From G963422745 sp963422745 (lineage in GTDB: Bacteria > Actinomycetota > Acidimicrobiia > Acidimicrobiales > Aldehydirespiratoraceae), in assembly GCA_963422745.1 (NCBI GenBank), contig OY730477.1:868001-932000 (forward strand): a DNA stretch of 64,000 bases, read 5' to 3'. Both the position numbers and the translations under genes were made by a program. The number at the start of each line of letters is the position of its first letter. The stretch's first letter is position 1. The notes under the pieces are model-generated. The model searched no databases. It saw only the letters and a list, made by a program, of their open reading frames with translations, and was not told the DNA's origin. Positions 25,588-34,284 of the stretch are shown here, in pieces.

Positions 25588-26496
25588 TTAGTACAGCGAT
25601 CCGGTGTTGACGATTGGAGTTGTCTGCTGTTCGCTGGTCAGCACCACGAGCAGATTCGACACCATCGTGGCCTTGCGCTCCTCGTCAAGTTCAAGGATCT
25701 GGCGCTCGCTCAGCAACTCCAGAGCTTCCTCCACCATTCCTACCGCACCCTCCACGATCTGACGCTTGGCCGCTACGACGGCTGCGGCTTGCTGGCGCCG
25801 AAGCATCGATTCGGCGATCTCGGTGGCATATGCCAGATGCGTTAACCGCGTCTCAACGACTTCAATACCGGCATCGTCGAACCGGTGCTGTAATTCGGTG
25901 TGCAGGCTTGCTGCAACTATGTCTGGGTCGGCGCGAAGGCTGGTCCTGTTGCCTTCGAAGTCGTCATAGGGATACTGAGTGCCGAGGTGGCGTATAGCTG
26001 TCTCTGACTGCACCACCACGTAGTCGTCGTAGTCATCAACATCAAAAACGGCCTTGGCGGTATCAATCACCCGCCACACGACCACCGCTGCGATCTCTAT
26101 CGGGTTGCCTTCGGCGTCGTTCACCTTTGAGACCTGCGTCGTGAAGTTATGTACCCGCCGACTGACCTTTCGTGACTCAAGCCTGGTGAAGGGATTCATG
26201 GTCCAATACCAGCCCGGCTCAACAATCGTGCCCTTGTAGCGACCGAGGAGTATCAGCACCAGCGCCTCATTGGGCTGGACGAGATAATGCGGCCAAATCA
26301 CCAGGAACAAGATCAACGAAGAAATGACTATTAGCGTGACGAACACAGGACTTATCGTCGCCGTTCCCAAGACCCCGGCCCCCAATACCGCCAGGGCAAG
26401 GACACCGATAATGATGCCGACGATCCCGGGAAGTGCTGAGCCCACAGTCTCCTGAGTTGTTTGAGATGTGCGGGAAGGATTCATAGTCTCATTCAT
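25588..26496 (-). CDS. SPFH/band-7 membrane protein
   Basis: This ~302-residue protein has two N-terminal membrane helices (PGIVGIIIGVLALAVLGAGVL and SPVFVTLIVISSLILFLVIW) followed by a band-7 domain (VQPNEALVLILLGRYKGTIVEPGWYWTMNPF...VSRRVHNF). A helical C-terminus contains VVAAKRQIVEGAVGMVEEALELL. Stomatin/prohibitin-like proteins oligomerise on the inner membrane and scaffold or protect membrane complexes. ATG 26496 or 26484 could be the start; the frame opens at TTG 26517. It is co-oriented with the RHH gene. Confidence 0.85.
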   Translation of the reverse strand: MNETMNPSRTSQTTQETVGSALPGIVGIIIGVLALAVLGAGVLGTATISPVFVTLIVISSLILFLVIWPHYLVQPNEALVLILLGRYKGTIVEPGWYWTMNPFTRLESRKVSRRVHNFTTQVSKVNDAEGNPIEIAAVVVWRVIDTAKAVFDVDDYDDYVVVQSETAIRHLGTQYPYDDFEGNRTSLRADPDIVAASLHTELQHRFDDAGIEVVETRLTHLAYATEIAESMLRRQQAAAVVAAKRQIVEGAVGMVEEALELLSERQILELDEERKATMVSNLLVVLTSEQQTTPIVNTGSLY

Positions 26497-26522
26497 AAAC
26501 CAAAATGATATCATCAAGACAC

Positions 26523-26675
26523 GATCAACATCAAGATCTGATCAACATCAAGATCTGATCAACATCAAGATCTGATCAATAAGATCATTTGACCAACAAG
26601 ATTGTTTGACGATCGTCTAGATCTGACGATCGTCAAGTTGATGAGGACCATGACGTGATGAGGACCATCTCATCA
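26523..26675. repeat. Phased 17-bp degenerate array (9 units)
   Basis: Units of exactly 17 bp start at 26523, 26540, 26557, 26574, 26591, 26608, 26625, 26642 and 26659. The first three are identical (GATCAACATCAAGATCT); later ones drift through GACCAACAAGATTGTTT to two with the 10-bp palindrome GACGATCGTC and two TGAGGACCAT units. It fills the upstream region of the SPFH gene, where its promoter should lie. Confidence 0.85.
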
Positions 26676-26724
26676 TGATGTCCATCACGGAGGTCCGCGT
26701 TCGGCGACGATCACCGGTGTCGCG

Positions 26725-26840
26725 AAATGCTCACTCGCGGGGTTACGAATTGGAAGGCCAGAGCGGCGGGTCCGTGTGGGTGATAGCCGGGTTTTGGCAC
26801 TCGGGGGTTACGAATTGGAAGGCTAATGCGGCGGGCGGTG
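26725..26840. repeat. 65-bp pitch direct repeat
   Basis: GGTTACGAATTGGAAGGC recurs at 26741 and 26806. Similar flanks (CACTCG before; GCGGCGGG after) give a constant part of ~36 nt and a variable part of under 30 nt. Confidence 0.75.
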
Positions 26841-26843
26841 CCA

Positions 26844-26960
26844 AACGGCAGCAGAACGCCAGGTAGCAAGTCACGGTTCGTGAACGGCAGCAGAACGCCA
26901 GGTAGCGAGTCACGGTTCGTGAACGGCAGCAGAACGCCAGGTAGCAAGTCACGGTTCCTG
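26844..26960. repeat. 39-bp tandem repeat x3
   Basis: AACGGCAGCAGAACGCCAGG starts at 26844, 26883 and 26922, with only single-base differences through the unit. It lies 66 bases upstream of the LLM gene start and probably overlaps its promoter region. Confidence 0.9.
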
Positions 26961-27025
26961 ATGCACCCGTCATGCGTATAGAACCTGATACTGCCAGCAG
27001 GTAAATCGGATGTAAGGATGCTGTT

Positions 27026-27892
27026 ATGAAGTTCGGAATCGGATTCGCCAACACCATGCAGTTCTCCACGGGTGCTGGTGCGGTGGTCCTCGCGCGATCT
27101 GCGGAGGACGCAGGCTTTGAGTCACTGTGGACCGTTGAGCACATCTTGTATCCGGAGGGTTACAACTCCACCTACCCCTACGCACCCGGAGGCAAGATGC
27201 CGGGCAGCGGCACCAACCCGATCCCCGATCCGTTGGTGTGGCTGTCATTTGTGGCCGCCGGAACATCCACCATCAACCTCGCCACGGGGATCTCATTGCT
27301 ACCCGAGCGTCATCCGATCACCTACGCCAAGGAAGTGGCCACGCTCGCCTCCCTCTCAAACGGCCGAGTCATCCTCGGAGTTGGGATCGGCTGGTTGAAG
27401 GAGGAATTCGCGGCGCTTGGTGTGAGTTGGCCACGGCGGGGTGCTCGAACCGAAGAATACGCCGAGGTCATGCGTCGACTGTGGGCGTCCGACGATGTCA
27501 GCTTCGAAGGCGACTTCGTCCGTTTCGAGCGAGCTTCCTCAAACCCCAAACCGCCCGGCGGCCGGGTGCCGATCCACATAGGCGGCCATAGTTCGGCAGC
27601 CGCAGCCCGGGCAGGCCGTATAGGTGACGGGTTCTGGCCAGCGAGTGGTGACCTACCCGAACTCTTCGACATGGCCCTGCAGAGCGCGGCAGACGCAGGC
27701 CGTGATCCCGAATCGATCGAGTTCACCGGTCAACACCCGGGGTTGTTCGGCACCGATCCGGCGGCCGCTGTTGAAGAAGCGGAATCGTGGGGGTGCGCTC
27801 GATTGATCGTCCCGGCATTCCTTTTCCGTAACAACCCACAGGACTCAATAGCGGAGTTTGGCGACAAAATCGTCGAGCCCTATACGCGTTAG
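27026..27892 (+). CDS. LLM-class F420-dependent oxidoreductase
   Basis: This 288-residue bacterial-luciferase-like TIM barrel starts MKFGIGFANT, with TVEHILYPEGYNS, TSTINLATGISLLPERHP, GRVILGVGIGWLKEEFAALG and GGRVPIHIGGHSSAAAARAGRIGDGFWP. The last two blocks are typical of actinobacterial LLM enzymes that use F420 rather than FMN. AAGGAT lies 7 bases before ATG 27026. The substrate is unknown. Its final 11 bases, including the stop codon TAG, form the first part of a CRISPR-like repeat array that continues downstream. Confidence 0.88.
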   Translation: MKFGIGFANTMQFSTGAGAVVLARSAEDAGFESLWTVEHILYPEGYNSTYPYAPGGKMPGSGTNPIPDPLVWLSFVAAGTSTINLATGISLLPERHPITYAKEVATLASLSNGRVILGVGIGWLKEEFAALGVSWPRRGARTEEYAEVMRRLWASDDVSFEGDFVRFERASSNPKPPGGRVPIHIGGHSSAAAARAGRIGDGFWPASGDLPELFDMALQSAADAGRDPESIEFTGQHPGLFGTDPAAAVEEAESWGCARLIVPAFLFRNNPQDSIAEFGDKIVEPYTR

Positions 27893-28400
27893 GTTCCAAG
27901 CTCAGCCCAGTCCGGAGAAGCAGCACTTCGGTTGTTGTGGTTGTTTCATACGCGTTAGGTTCCAAGCTCAGCCCAGTCCGGAGTGTGGCTGCAAGGTATG
28001 CTCTCTGCCAGGTATACGCGTTAGGTTCCAAGCTCAGCCCAGTCCGGAGGGTGTCGATGAGCGTTGCGGCACCCATTGGATACGCGTTAGGTTCCAAGCT
28101 CAGCCCAGTCCGGAGGATGTAGGGACCCGCACGATCGGCGGGGTCATACGCGTTAGGTTCCAAGCTCAGCCCAGTCCGGAGGATGTAGGGACCCGCACGA
28201 TCGGCGGGGTCATTCGCGTTAGGTTCCAAGCTCAGCCCAGTCCTGGGGCAGGCCAGTTTCAGTCCTGAGGCCGCCCCAGTCCTGAGGCTCGCGCAAGGCA
28301 TACCGACATCTGTGGCATTCGCGTTAGGTTCCAAGCTCAGCCCAGTCCTGGGGCAGGCCAGTTTCAGTCCTGAGGCTCAGGGTGTGTCATGGACCTGGTT
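27882..28400. repeat. CRISPR-like array: 36-nt repeats, 30-nt spacers, no cas
   Basis: Near-perfect 36-nt repeats starting ATACGCGTTAGGTTCCAAG lie at 27882, 27948, 28014, 28080 and 28146, exactly 66 apart, with decayed copies at 28212 and 28317. The 30-nt spacers at 27918, 27984, 28050 and 28116 are unrelated to each other; the fifth (28182) is identical to the fourth. After the last two repeats the same CTGGGGCAGGCCAG string follows. Repeat 1 contains the LLM stop codon. The array lies between convergent genes. A frame on the minus strand (SLEPNAY repeats) is a by-product of the 22-codon pitch. Confidence 0.9.
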
Positions 28401-28438
28401 CTCGGTGACCTCGCATTAGATCATATGAATGTCACCGC

Positions 28439-31165
28439 TCATGGCGTGTTGGGGACCCCCTTCCCTGAGATGGGGTCCGAATGGTCCCAGTCCGCCAACA
28501 ATGAGCGCAGCGCGGTCATCAAGATCAGGGGAACATCAAGCATCGGATGATGTCCTGCGGTGGGTAACTCAACAACCGGAGCCACCCGACCGAGCTGTTC
28601 GTACATGTATTCACCAATGTCGGGTGTAACGAGCCCGTGTTCGCAACGCAGCAAAGCAACCCGACACCGGATCTGACCGAGGTAGTGCGACGCGTGGGCT
28701 CGCCGAGGAAGAAAGATCGACGGATCGAACTTCCAGGTCCACCGCCCGCTGTCTAGTTGTCGTAGGCTGTGGCGGGCCACATGTTCCTTCACGTAAGGCA
28801 GGTACGTGTCCTGGGCTGGGATAGTGCGGAACTTCGCGATCGGGATGCGAGGGTCGTCGTAGGACTTTGGTGTCTTGAAATCGTTGGTACTTCGGGCGTG
28901 GCTAACCTCGGGATCCTCAGCGATCACGGGTGAGTCAATGATCACGGCCCCGCCGAGCAACTCGGGGTGACATGCGGCCGTGGCGATCGTAACGAATCCG
29001 CCCATTGAGTGACCGATCAGCACTGGCGGGTTCGGGAGTTCAAGGGCGGCCACCACAGCGGCCACCTCGTCGGTCCAGGTTTGCAGCGAGTACTCGTCTC
29101 TTCGGTCGCTGTCACCATGTCCGGAAAGGTCGATCGCAGCTATCTGAATGCTCGGCAGAAACATTGGGGCGATGTGGCTCCACCAATGCGCATGTGCGGC
29201 ACCCCCGTGGACGAAGACCAGCGCTGGCTGGCCCGGTTGTCCCCAATGCAGGTAGCCGATATTCGCGCCCGCACATTGCAGTTCGTTTTGTGTGGGCTTG
29301 TTGGCGACTGCGCTGAAAAACCACCCCGGAGCCGAAGAAAATGCTGTCGAGAATGCTGTCTGCGTATGACCAGCCGCTGCATTCTCGGGATCCCTGGTGT
29401 TATTGGACTTCTGGCCGTTCGGGGATGTGGGTTTGGGCGGTTGTGCGGGCTTGCAAGTTGTCACGGTGAAGGTAACCGTGCGCCCCAAAGAGTCGGCCAT
29501 CAGTCCGGCTCGTTCCCCGGCGTTGTGGAGTTCGAGTTGGATGTCGGCGTCTTCGGTGGTATGGATTTCGATAATCAGCGCCGTGTTGATGCCGTCGGTG
29601 GGTCCGTCACTTGCGGAGCCGTCGGTGGGACTTTCGCCGTGCATCCCATGATCAACACCACCCCCGCGATTGTCAGCAACTCCCTTGAGAGTGGTCGCTT
29701 GAGCAACTGATGCGACCTGCCGGACGGCCTGACGGTATGTGGAGTCCAGTGCGCAGGCCACCCGAAGCAAGCCCGCCAACAGCCGAACCCGACTCTGATC
29801 CTCCGGCGCCAACGCGGTGTACGCGCCATGTGTGGGTTTGGGTTCGCTGCGTCGGTGATAGCGACCCACCTGAGCGATCAGTTCCACCTCGTTCTCGTTG
29901 AAACCGGCGAGGTGTTCGCTATGGCGAATCAGGTAGTAGCTGTGCTTGTGATGTGCCTCGTGGGACACGAAACGCCCGACATTGTGTAGTAGACCCGCAG
30001 CCTCAAGGATGTCGCGCTCGTACTGGCCGCGCAGGTGCAACGCGGTGGTTCTGTCGAACAACTCCAGGGCCAGATCCGTTGTGTGTTGTTCGTGGGTCAG
30101 GTCCTCTTTGAAACGGCGGGCTGCGCTTACCACACCGGCACGTCGCAGATCGCTCAGGTGGTGTAGGGGATCAACGTGTGGCGCTCGGCGTTGGATCCGG
30201 TCGAGAATCACCCCTTCACGCAGTGCCCCAGAAGACACCGTCAGGGACCTAACTTTGAGAGCCTTGAACAACTGTCTCAGCACGATCGCTCCGGCGACGA
30301 TCACGTCACGGCGGCTCTCGTCAAGCCCGGGCATCTGCGCCCGATGGGCGGGCGTTGGCCGTGAAAAGATATCGAGCACCAGCGCATCCAGGTCCTTGCG
30401 GGTCAACACCAGATTGTTGGCTGTGCGCACCAAACGTTCGGCCCGTGCGGCCGCCATCACCGCCAGGTTCTCGATCGTGCCCGAGCAACCGATGGCTATC
30501 TCAAAGGGCGGACATTCGTCGTGAAGCGCTTGGATCTCATGCGCGACGGGTACCACGACCGACTTCACGTGACGTTGACACGCTTGGATTGCTCCGGCTT
30601 TGATCTCTCCGCTACGAAAGAACCGGTCGGTTAGACGTATGTGGCCGAGCTTCAGCGACCGAAGAAAATGTGGTGTTGTGCCGGTACCGATAGCGATTTC
30701 GGTGCTGCCACCGCCGATATCAAGCACTAGGTGGTTGCGGTCGGCGGCCGATACCGATCCGATCGCACCCAGGTGTATCAGGCGGGCCTCCTCAATGCCC
30801 GATATCACCTCAACGGTTACGCCCGCCTCCTGTAGTGCTCTGCGCAGAAACACTTCCCTGCTTTCCGATTCGCGCACAGCAGATGTGGCAACCGCCACGA
30901 TCTCGGCTCCGAAGGCATCCGCTAGGCGCCGGAACCGTGCCAGGGCACCAATTGCACGGTCGACCGCCATCGGATCGAGGCAGCGCATCTCGTCGCCAGT
31001 TCCCTGGCTCCCGGCTCCGAGTCGCGCTGATACCTTCTCCCGGGCAAGTATTTCCGGTGTGCCGCCGTTCACCGGGCGGGCAACTACGACATGCACGGAG
31101 TTGGTACCCACGTCGATTGCGGCTATCGGACGTCGGCTCGATTCGCTCAGACCTGAGTCACTCAC
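28439..31165 (-). CDS. Fusion of Ppx/GppA exopolyphosphatase and alpha/beta-hydrolase
   Basis: One open frame of ~908 residues joins two enzymes. Residues ~10-570 are a Ppx/GppA phosphatase: AAIDVGTNSVHVVVA, LDIGGGSTEIAIG, CSGTIENLA and an HD-type helical domain with LLHNVGRFVSHEAHHKHSYYLI-like sequence. A 60-residue Pro/Ser/Gly linker follows. The rest is an alpha/beta-hydrolase with VFVHGGAAHAHWW, nucleophile near 719 in GHSMGG and a closing AGHHPM histidine. No ATG or GTG precedes the hydrolase part, so separate translation is unlikely. GTG 31165 is chosen; the frame opens at 31321 through a TTPKS repeat. Exopolyphosphatase activity fits the nearby pst genes. Confidence 0.82.
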   Translation of the reverse strand: MSDSGLSESSRRPIAAIDVGTNSVHVVVARPVNGGTPEILAREKVSARLGAGSQGTGDEMRCLDPMAVDRAIGALARFRRLADAFGAEIVAVATSAVRESESREVFLRRALQEAGVTVEVISGIEEARLIHLGAIGSVSAADRNHLVLDIGGGSTEIAIGTGTTPHFLRSLKLGHIRLTDRFFRSGEIKAGAIQACQRHVKSVVVPVAHEIQALHDECPPFEIAIGCSGTIENLAVMAAARAERLVRTANNLVLTRKDLDALVLDIFSRPTPAHRAQMPGLDESRRDVIVAGAIVLRQLFKALKVRSLTVSSGALREGVILDRIQRRAPHVDPLHHLSDLRRAGVVSAARRFKEDLTHEQHTTDLALELFDRTTALHLRGQYERDILEAAGLLHNVGRFVSHEAHHKHSYYLIRHSEHLAGFNENEVELIAQVGRYHRRSEPKPTHGAYTALAPEDQSRVRLLAGLLRVACALDSTYRQAVRQVASVAQATTLKGVADNRGGGVDHGMHGESPTDGSASDGPTDGINTALIIEIHTTEDADIQLELHNAGERAGLMADSLGRTVTFTVTTCKPAQPPKPTSPNGQKSNNTRDPENAAAGHTQTAFSTAFSSAPGWFFSAVANKPTQNELQCAGANIGYLHWGQPGQPALVFVHGGAAHAHWWSHIAPMFLPSIQIAAIDLSGHGDSDRRDEYSLQTWTDEVAAVVAALELPNPPVLIGHSMGGFVTIATAACHPELLGGAVIIDSPVIAEDPEVSHARSTNDFKTPKSYDDPRIPIAKFRTIPAQDTYLPYVKEHVARHSLRQLDSGRWTWKFDPSIFLPRRAHASHYLGQIRCRVALLRCEHGLVTPDIGEYMYEQLGRVAPVVELPTAGHHPMLDVPLILMTALRSLLADWDHSDPISGKGVPNTP

Positions 31166-31355
31166 TGGGCGCTGCTGGCGTTGAGTTGGCCGATCATGAT
31201 GGGCAAGTTGTCGCCATAGGGATTTCGGTGTGGTCGGGGATTTTGGTGTGGTCACAAACCCCAATACGGATTCCGACACGACCCGATCCAACCGATTCGT
31301 CGCAACGGAACCGGCGGGCATATGGTGCGTGTATCCTCATCCGGCGGAGGCAGCG
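31166..31355. other. Divergent intergenic region with a short repeat
   Basis: This gap should carry promoters for the exopolyphosphatase fusion and the VIT transporter. GGGATTTCGGTGTGGTC and GGGATTTTGGTGTGGTC stand 17 bp apart at about 31218-31252. No unambiguous -35/-10 pair could be picked. Confidence 0.5.
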
Positions 31356-32090
31356 GTGGCCGATTCCGACCAGACTCATCATGATCACCAGGTTCATTGG
31401 GTTCACCGCCATCGTGATGTGCAGGGCGGATCGGCTCGGGCCGCAGTGTTCGGTGTCAGCGACGGCCTCGTCTCCAACGTCGCACTCATTGTGGGCATAG
31501 CTGGCGCGTCCACAGATGGCTCGCTGGTCAGGCTTGCCGGGTTGAGCGGGTTGATGGCCGGCGCTGTGTCGATGGCGGCTGGGGAATGGATAAGCGTCCG
31601 AGCCCAGAGCGAACTCATTGAGCGTGAACTTGAGATTGAGCGCAGGTCTCTCAAGGAAAACCCAGAGGCTGAGGCCCGTGAGCTTGCCGCGATCTACCGT
31701 GAACGCGGTTTGGATGCCGAGCAGGCCCATGAATTGGCCTCGGGCATCATGGCAGATCCCGACATTGCTCTTGAGGTGCACGCCCGAGAGGAACTCGGTG
31801 TTGATCTCCATGGTGTCGGCTCGCCTTGGAGGGCAGCGATTGCCTCTTTCTTTTCGTTTGCAGCAGGGGCCTCGATTCCGCTGTTTCCCTGGTTCTTCGG
31901 CGAGGGACCCGGTGCCACGATCGCTTCGGTGGTGCTCGGCGCCGTGGCTGCAATGGTGGTGGGCACGATGTTGGCGCACTTCACCGAACGATCGAAGATC
32001 CGCACGGCCACCCGCCAGGTGCTGGTGGCGGCTCTGGCATGCACCGCCACGTACTTGATTGGTTCGGCGCTCGGTGTTTCGGTGATCTGA
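31356..32090 (+). CDS. VIT1/CCC1-family iron/manganese transporter
   Basis: This 244-residue membrane protein starts at GTG 31356, supported by GGAGG at 31346-31350; the frame continues upstream to 31230 without family features. FGVSDGLVSNVALIVGIAGA, the VSMAAGEWISVRAQSE segment of the second helix, an acidic cytosolic metal-binding loop (ERELEIERRSLKENPEAEARELAAIY) and three C-terminal helices match the VIT/CCC1 pattern of five membrane spans. Such proteins move Fe2+ or Mn2+ out of the cytosol. A His-rich start (HHDHQVHWVHRH) may bind metal. It is divergent from the exopolyphosphatase fusion. Confidence 0.87.
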   Translation: MADSDQTHHDHQVHWVHRHRDVQGGSARAAVFGVSDGLVSNVALIVGIAGASTDGSLVRLAGLSGLMAGAVSMAAGEWISVRAQSELIERELEIERRSLKENPEAEARELAAIYRERGLDAEQAHELASGIMADPDIALEVHAREELGVDLHGVGSPWRAAIASFFSFAAGASIPLFPWFFGEGPGATIASVVLGAVAAMVVGTMLAHFTERSKIRTATRQVLVAALACTATYLIGSALGVSVI

Positions 32091-32177
32091 CCAACGATTC
32101 CGCCCGAACTGATGCTGTTTGTGCCAGCGGGTGTTGTACCAGCGAGTGCAGAAGGTGTAGCACTAAGAGCCGCGAGT

Positions 32178-32981
32178 TCATGGCGTTGTCACCAAGCGGG
32201 CAGCATGGCGGACAGCTTCTGCAACTTCGCCCGGATGGGACTTCATCACGAAATGGCGTCCACCTTTGATGGTGAACCGGGTGACGTTCGACAACTTGCG
32301 CTCCATGTACTCGTTGGCGCCACCGAAGGCGTGGTCTTCGCTACCGATGACCAAGGCCACGGGAAGCGAGAGGTTCCCGAGACCGTCCATCACCATCGAA
32401 TCTAAATGAAAAGCGATCGTCGCGGCCGTCTCCCCGACAAAATAGTTGGGTGCGTTCACCCTTATGCGTGCATTCCAGTCACGCATAGCGTCAGGGTCAC
32501 GAAATCCCGGGCCGGTGGCAACCGCCACCAAAGCATTGATGGCGTGGGGATCGTCGTTCGCCGAGGTGCGGGTCAGGGCGTGGGCCATTCCGAGGTATCC
32601 GCCCAGACTGTGCCCGACCCAGATGATCGCGCGCCGCGATGCTGAGGCCCGAAGATCCGAGATCACCTGGTCGATTGCTTCGAGCACGACGGCACGAGCG
32701 TAGGCCGATTCGGTGTCCGGTCGCGATGACTTGCCGTGACCGGGCAGGTCAAGCGCGACACAGTCGAAGTCTCGCCAAAGTAGATCAATAACACGGGTCC
32801 ATACATGATGGTCGCTATCGACCCCATGGACCCACAACACCACCGGGCCGCTGCCGACCGACATGTCCAGGCCCGACATGTCCAGATCCAGCATATCCAG
32901 ATCCGACCTGTCACTGGTGCGGCGATCGCTACCAGTGACGAGTCTGGGACCTCGAAATGCGACATATAGGCCTTTGCTCAT
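32178..32981 (-). CDS. Alpha/beta-hydrolase with N-terminal minisatellite
   Basis: This 267-residue hydrolase has LWVHGVDSDHHVW (oxyanion loop), LDLPGHGKS, nucleophile GHSLGGYLG, an acidic residue in IGSEDHAFGG and the closing KGGRHFVMKSHP histidine. It is probably an esterase, epoxide hydrolase or C-C hydrolase. Residues ~25-45 are an in-frame 15-bp repeat (LDMLDLDMSGLDMS), which looks like a recent expansion between the first strand and the HG loop. It is convergent with the VIT gene. The start is at 32981. Confidence 0.85.
   Translation of the reverse strand: MSKGLYVAFRGPRLVTGSDRRTSDRSDLDMLDLDMSGLDMSVGSGPVVLWVHGVDSDHHVWTRVIDLLWRDFDCVALDLPGHGKSSRPDTESAYARAVVLEAIDQVISDLRASASRRAIIWVGHSLGGYLGMAHALTRTSANDDPHAINALVAVATGPGFRDPDAMRDWNARIRVNAPNYFVGETAATIAFHLDSMVMDGLGNLSLPVALVIGSEDHAFGGANEYMERKLSNVTRFTIKGGRHFVMKSHPGEVAEAVRHAARLVTTP
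32860..32918. repeat. 15-bp in-frame repeat x4 inside hydrolase gene
   Basis: Copies related to GACATGTCCAG start about every 15 bp (32860, 32875, 32890, 32905) and encode an LDMS-like pentapeptide in the minus-strand hydrolase. Confidence 0.8.
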
Positions 32982-33021
32982 GTCGTTGATTTTCTGGGGG
33001 CTGACTCAGGGCGGTGAGGGC

Positions 33022-34044
33022 TCACCTGGGGTCAACCAAATCGTCGAACTCGTTGATGCCTGTGGAGCTACTCGCTTCTGTGAGCGCACCGGAAAAGATG
33101 TCGGGTTCGATGTACATGATCCGTGCAACCGGCACGCTGTCGCGAACGTTGGCCTCGGTACGGCCGATTGCCTCGGATAGCGCCATCATGTCGTAGTCGT
33201 CGTCGAATTGGACCTTTGCTCCCACGAGCAGTTCGTCAGGTCCGATGTGTTGAGTACGCAAGTGAATGAGCCTGTCGACTCCCTCGGTTGCTTCGATGGC
33301 GACCACGATCCGATCCCGAACCTCGGGCTTGGCGCCTTCGCCGAGTAGCAGGCTGCGCATCTCAACCGCGAGCACAACCGCGATCACGCCGAGTAAGACA
33401 CCGATAGTGAGCGTGCCGATGCCGTCCCATACCGGGGCGTCAGTCACTTTGGCGAGGCTAAGCGCCACCAGCGCGATCACCAGGCCAATCATTGCTCCGA
33501 GGTCTTCGAGAAGCACTACGGGCAACTCAGGGACCTTCGCACGGCGTATGAAGCTCGTCCAGGAAGCGTCGCCACGCACACGGTTGGCTTCAACCACGGC
33601 TGTGCGAAACGAGAATCCCTCCAAGACGATGCCGAAACTCAGTACGCCGAAAGCCCAGCCGAGCGATGAGATCTCGTGGGGATGGCGGATCTTGTCTATG
33701 CCTTCATAAAGGGCGTACATGGAACCGATGGTGAACAGCACCAACGCCACAACGAACGACCAGAAATAGCGTTCTCGACCGTATCCGAAAGGGTGTCGCT
33801 GGGTGGCTTCCCGCTTGGCGAGCCGTCCGCCGAGCAACAACAGAGCCTGATTGGCGGTGTCGGCGCAGCTATGGATCGCCTCTGCCAGCATTGACGAAGC
33901 CCCGGTGAACGCGAACGCCACGAACTTGGCGATCGCTATCCCGAGATTCGCAAAGAACGCTGCGAGGATCGCCTTTGTGCCACCGGTTGCTGCCACTTGA
34001 CACCACTCTGGAGATTGTTCGGTTCGCCTCGGTTCGCCCGGCAC
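33022..34044 (-). CDS. Cation diffusion facilitator (CDF) metal efflux protein
   Basis: This 340-residue protein has six predicted membrane helices and a cytosolic C-terminal domain. The second helix carries the metal site AEAIHSCADTANQALLLLGG, and a later helix has LLEDLGAMIGLVIA, where CDFs keep the other acidic ligand. The cytosolic loop RLAKREATQRHPFGYGRERYFWSF is typical of the SLC30A9-like branch. It exports zinc or related divalent metals by proton antiport. The frame starts at GTG 34044; GTG 33996 is possible, and neither has a ribosome site. Confidence 0.87.
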   Translation of the reverse strand: MPGEPRRTEQSPEWCQVAATGGTKAILAAFFANLGIAIAKFVAFAFTGASSMLAEAIHSCADTANQALLLLGGRLAKREATQRHPFGYGRERYFWSFVVALVLFTIGSMYALYEGIDKIRHPHEISSLGWAFGVLSFGIVLEGFSFRTAVVEANRVRGDASWTSFIRRAKVPELPVVLLEDLGAMIGLVIALVALSLAKVTDAPVWDGIGTLTIGVLLGVIAVVLAVEMRSLLLGEGAKPEVRDRIVVAIEATEGVDRLIHLRTQHIGPDELLVGAKVQFDDDYDMMALSEAIGRTEANVRDSVPVARIMYIEPDIFSGALTEASSSTGINEFDDLVDPR

Positions 34045-34284
34045 CGCGAAGGTATCGACTCGAACCAGTAGGTGAGGGTAACCCCCAAGATAGCGGTTCG
34101 CTTATGTCGTTCGACCTATCGAGTTCGAGACTTGGCCATCAAGTTCGAGATGGCGAGGCTCGAGATGGCGAACTCGAGATGGGGAGGCTGTTGTCACGAG
34201 CCGGTCTCCGAGTCGCCGCAGAAACCGTGGGTTCATCCGATGGGGTAATCGCGGGCGGAGACGTGGGCGGTTTAGGCTGTGGTC
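34045..34284. other. Divergent gap with degenerate CGAGATGG repeats
   Basis: Between the CDF gene and the MaoC gene, TTCGAGATGGCGAGG-like units recur every ~14-17 bases at about 34128-34190. No clear promoter motif was found, although both genes should start from here. Confidence 0.5.

Noticed and set aside
27723..28334. 203-codon minus-strand frame with SLEPNAY repeats over the 66-bp array
   Set aside because: It stays open only because 66 is a multiple of three; it overlaps the LLM gene end, has no ribosome site and its variable parts show no protein-like pattern.
27882..28352. True CRISPR array
   Set aside because: Geometry fits, but there is no cas gene in the window, the first repeat encodes the end of a protein, the repeat lacks a typical dyad, and other loci show the same pitch with unrelated repeats. 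Reported as CRISPR-like only.
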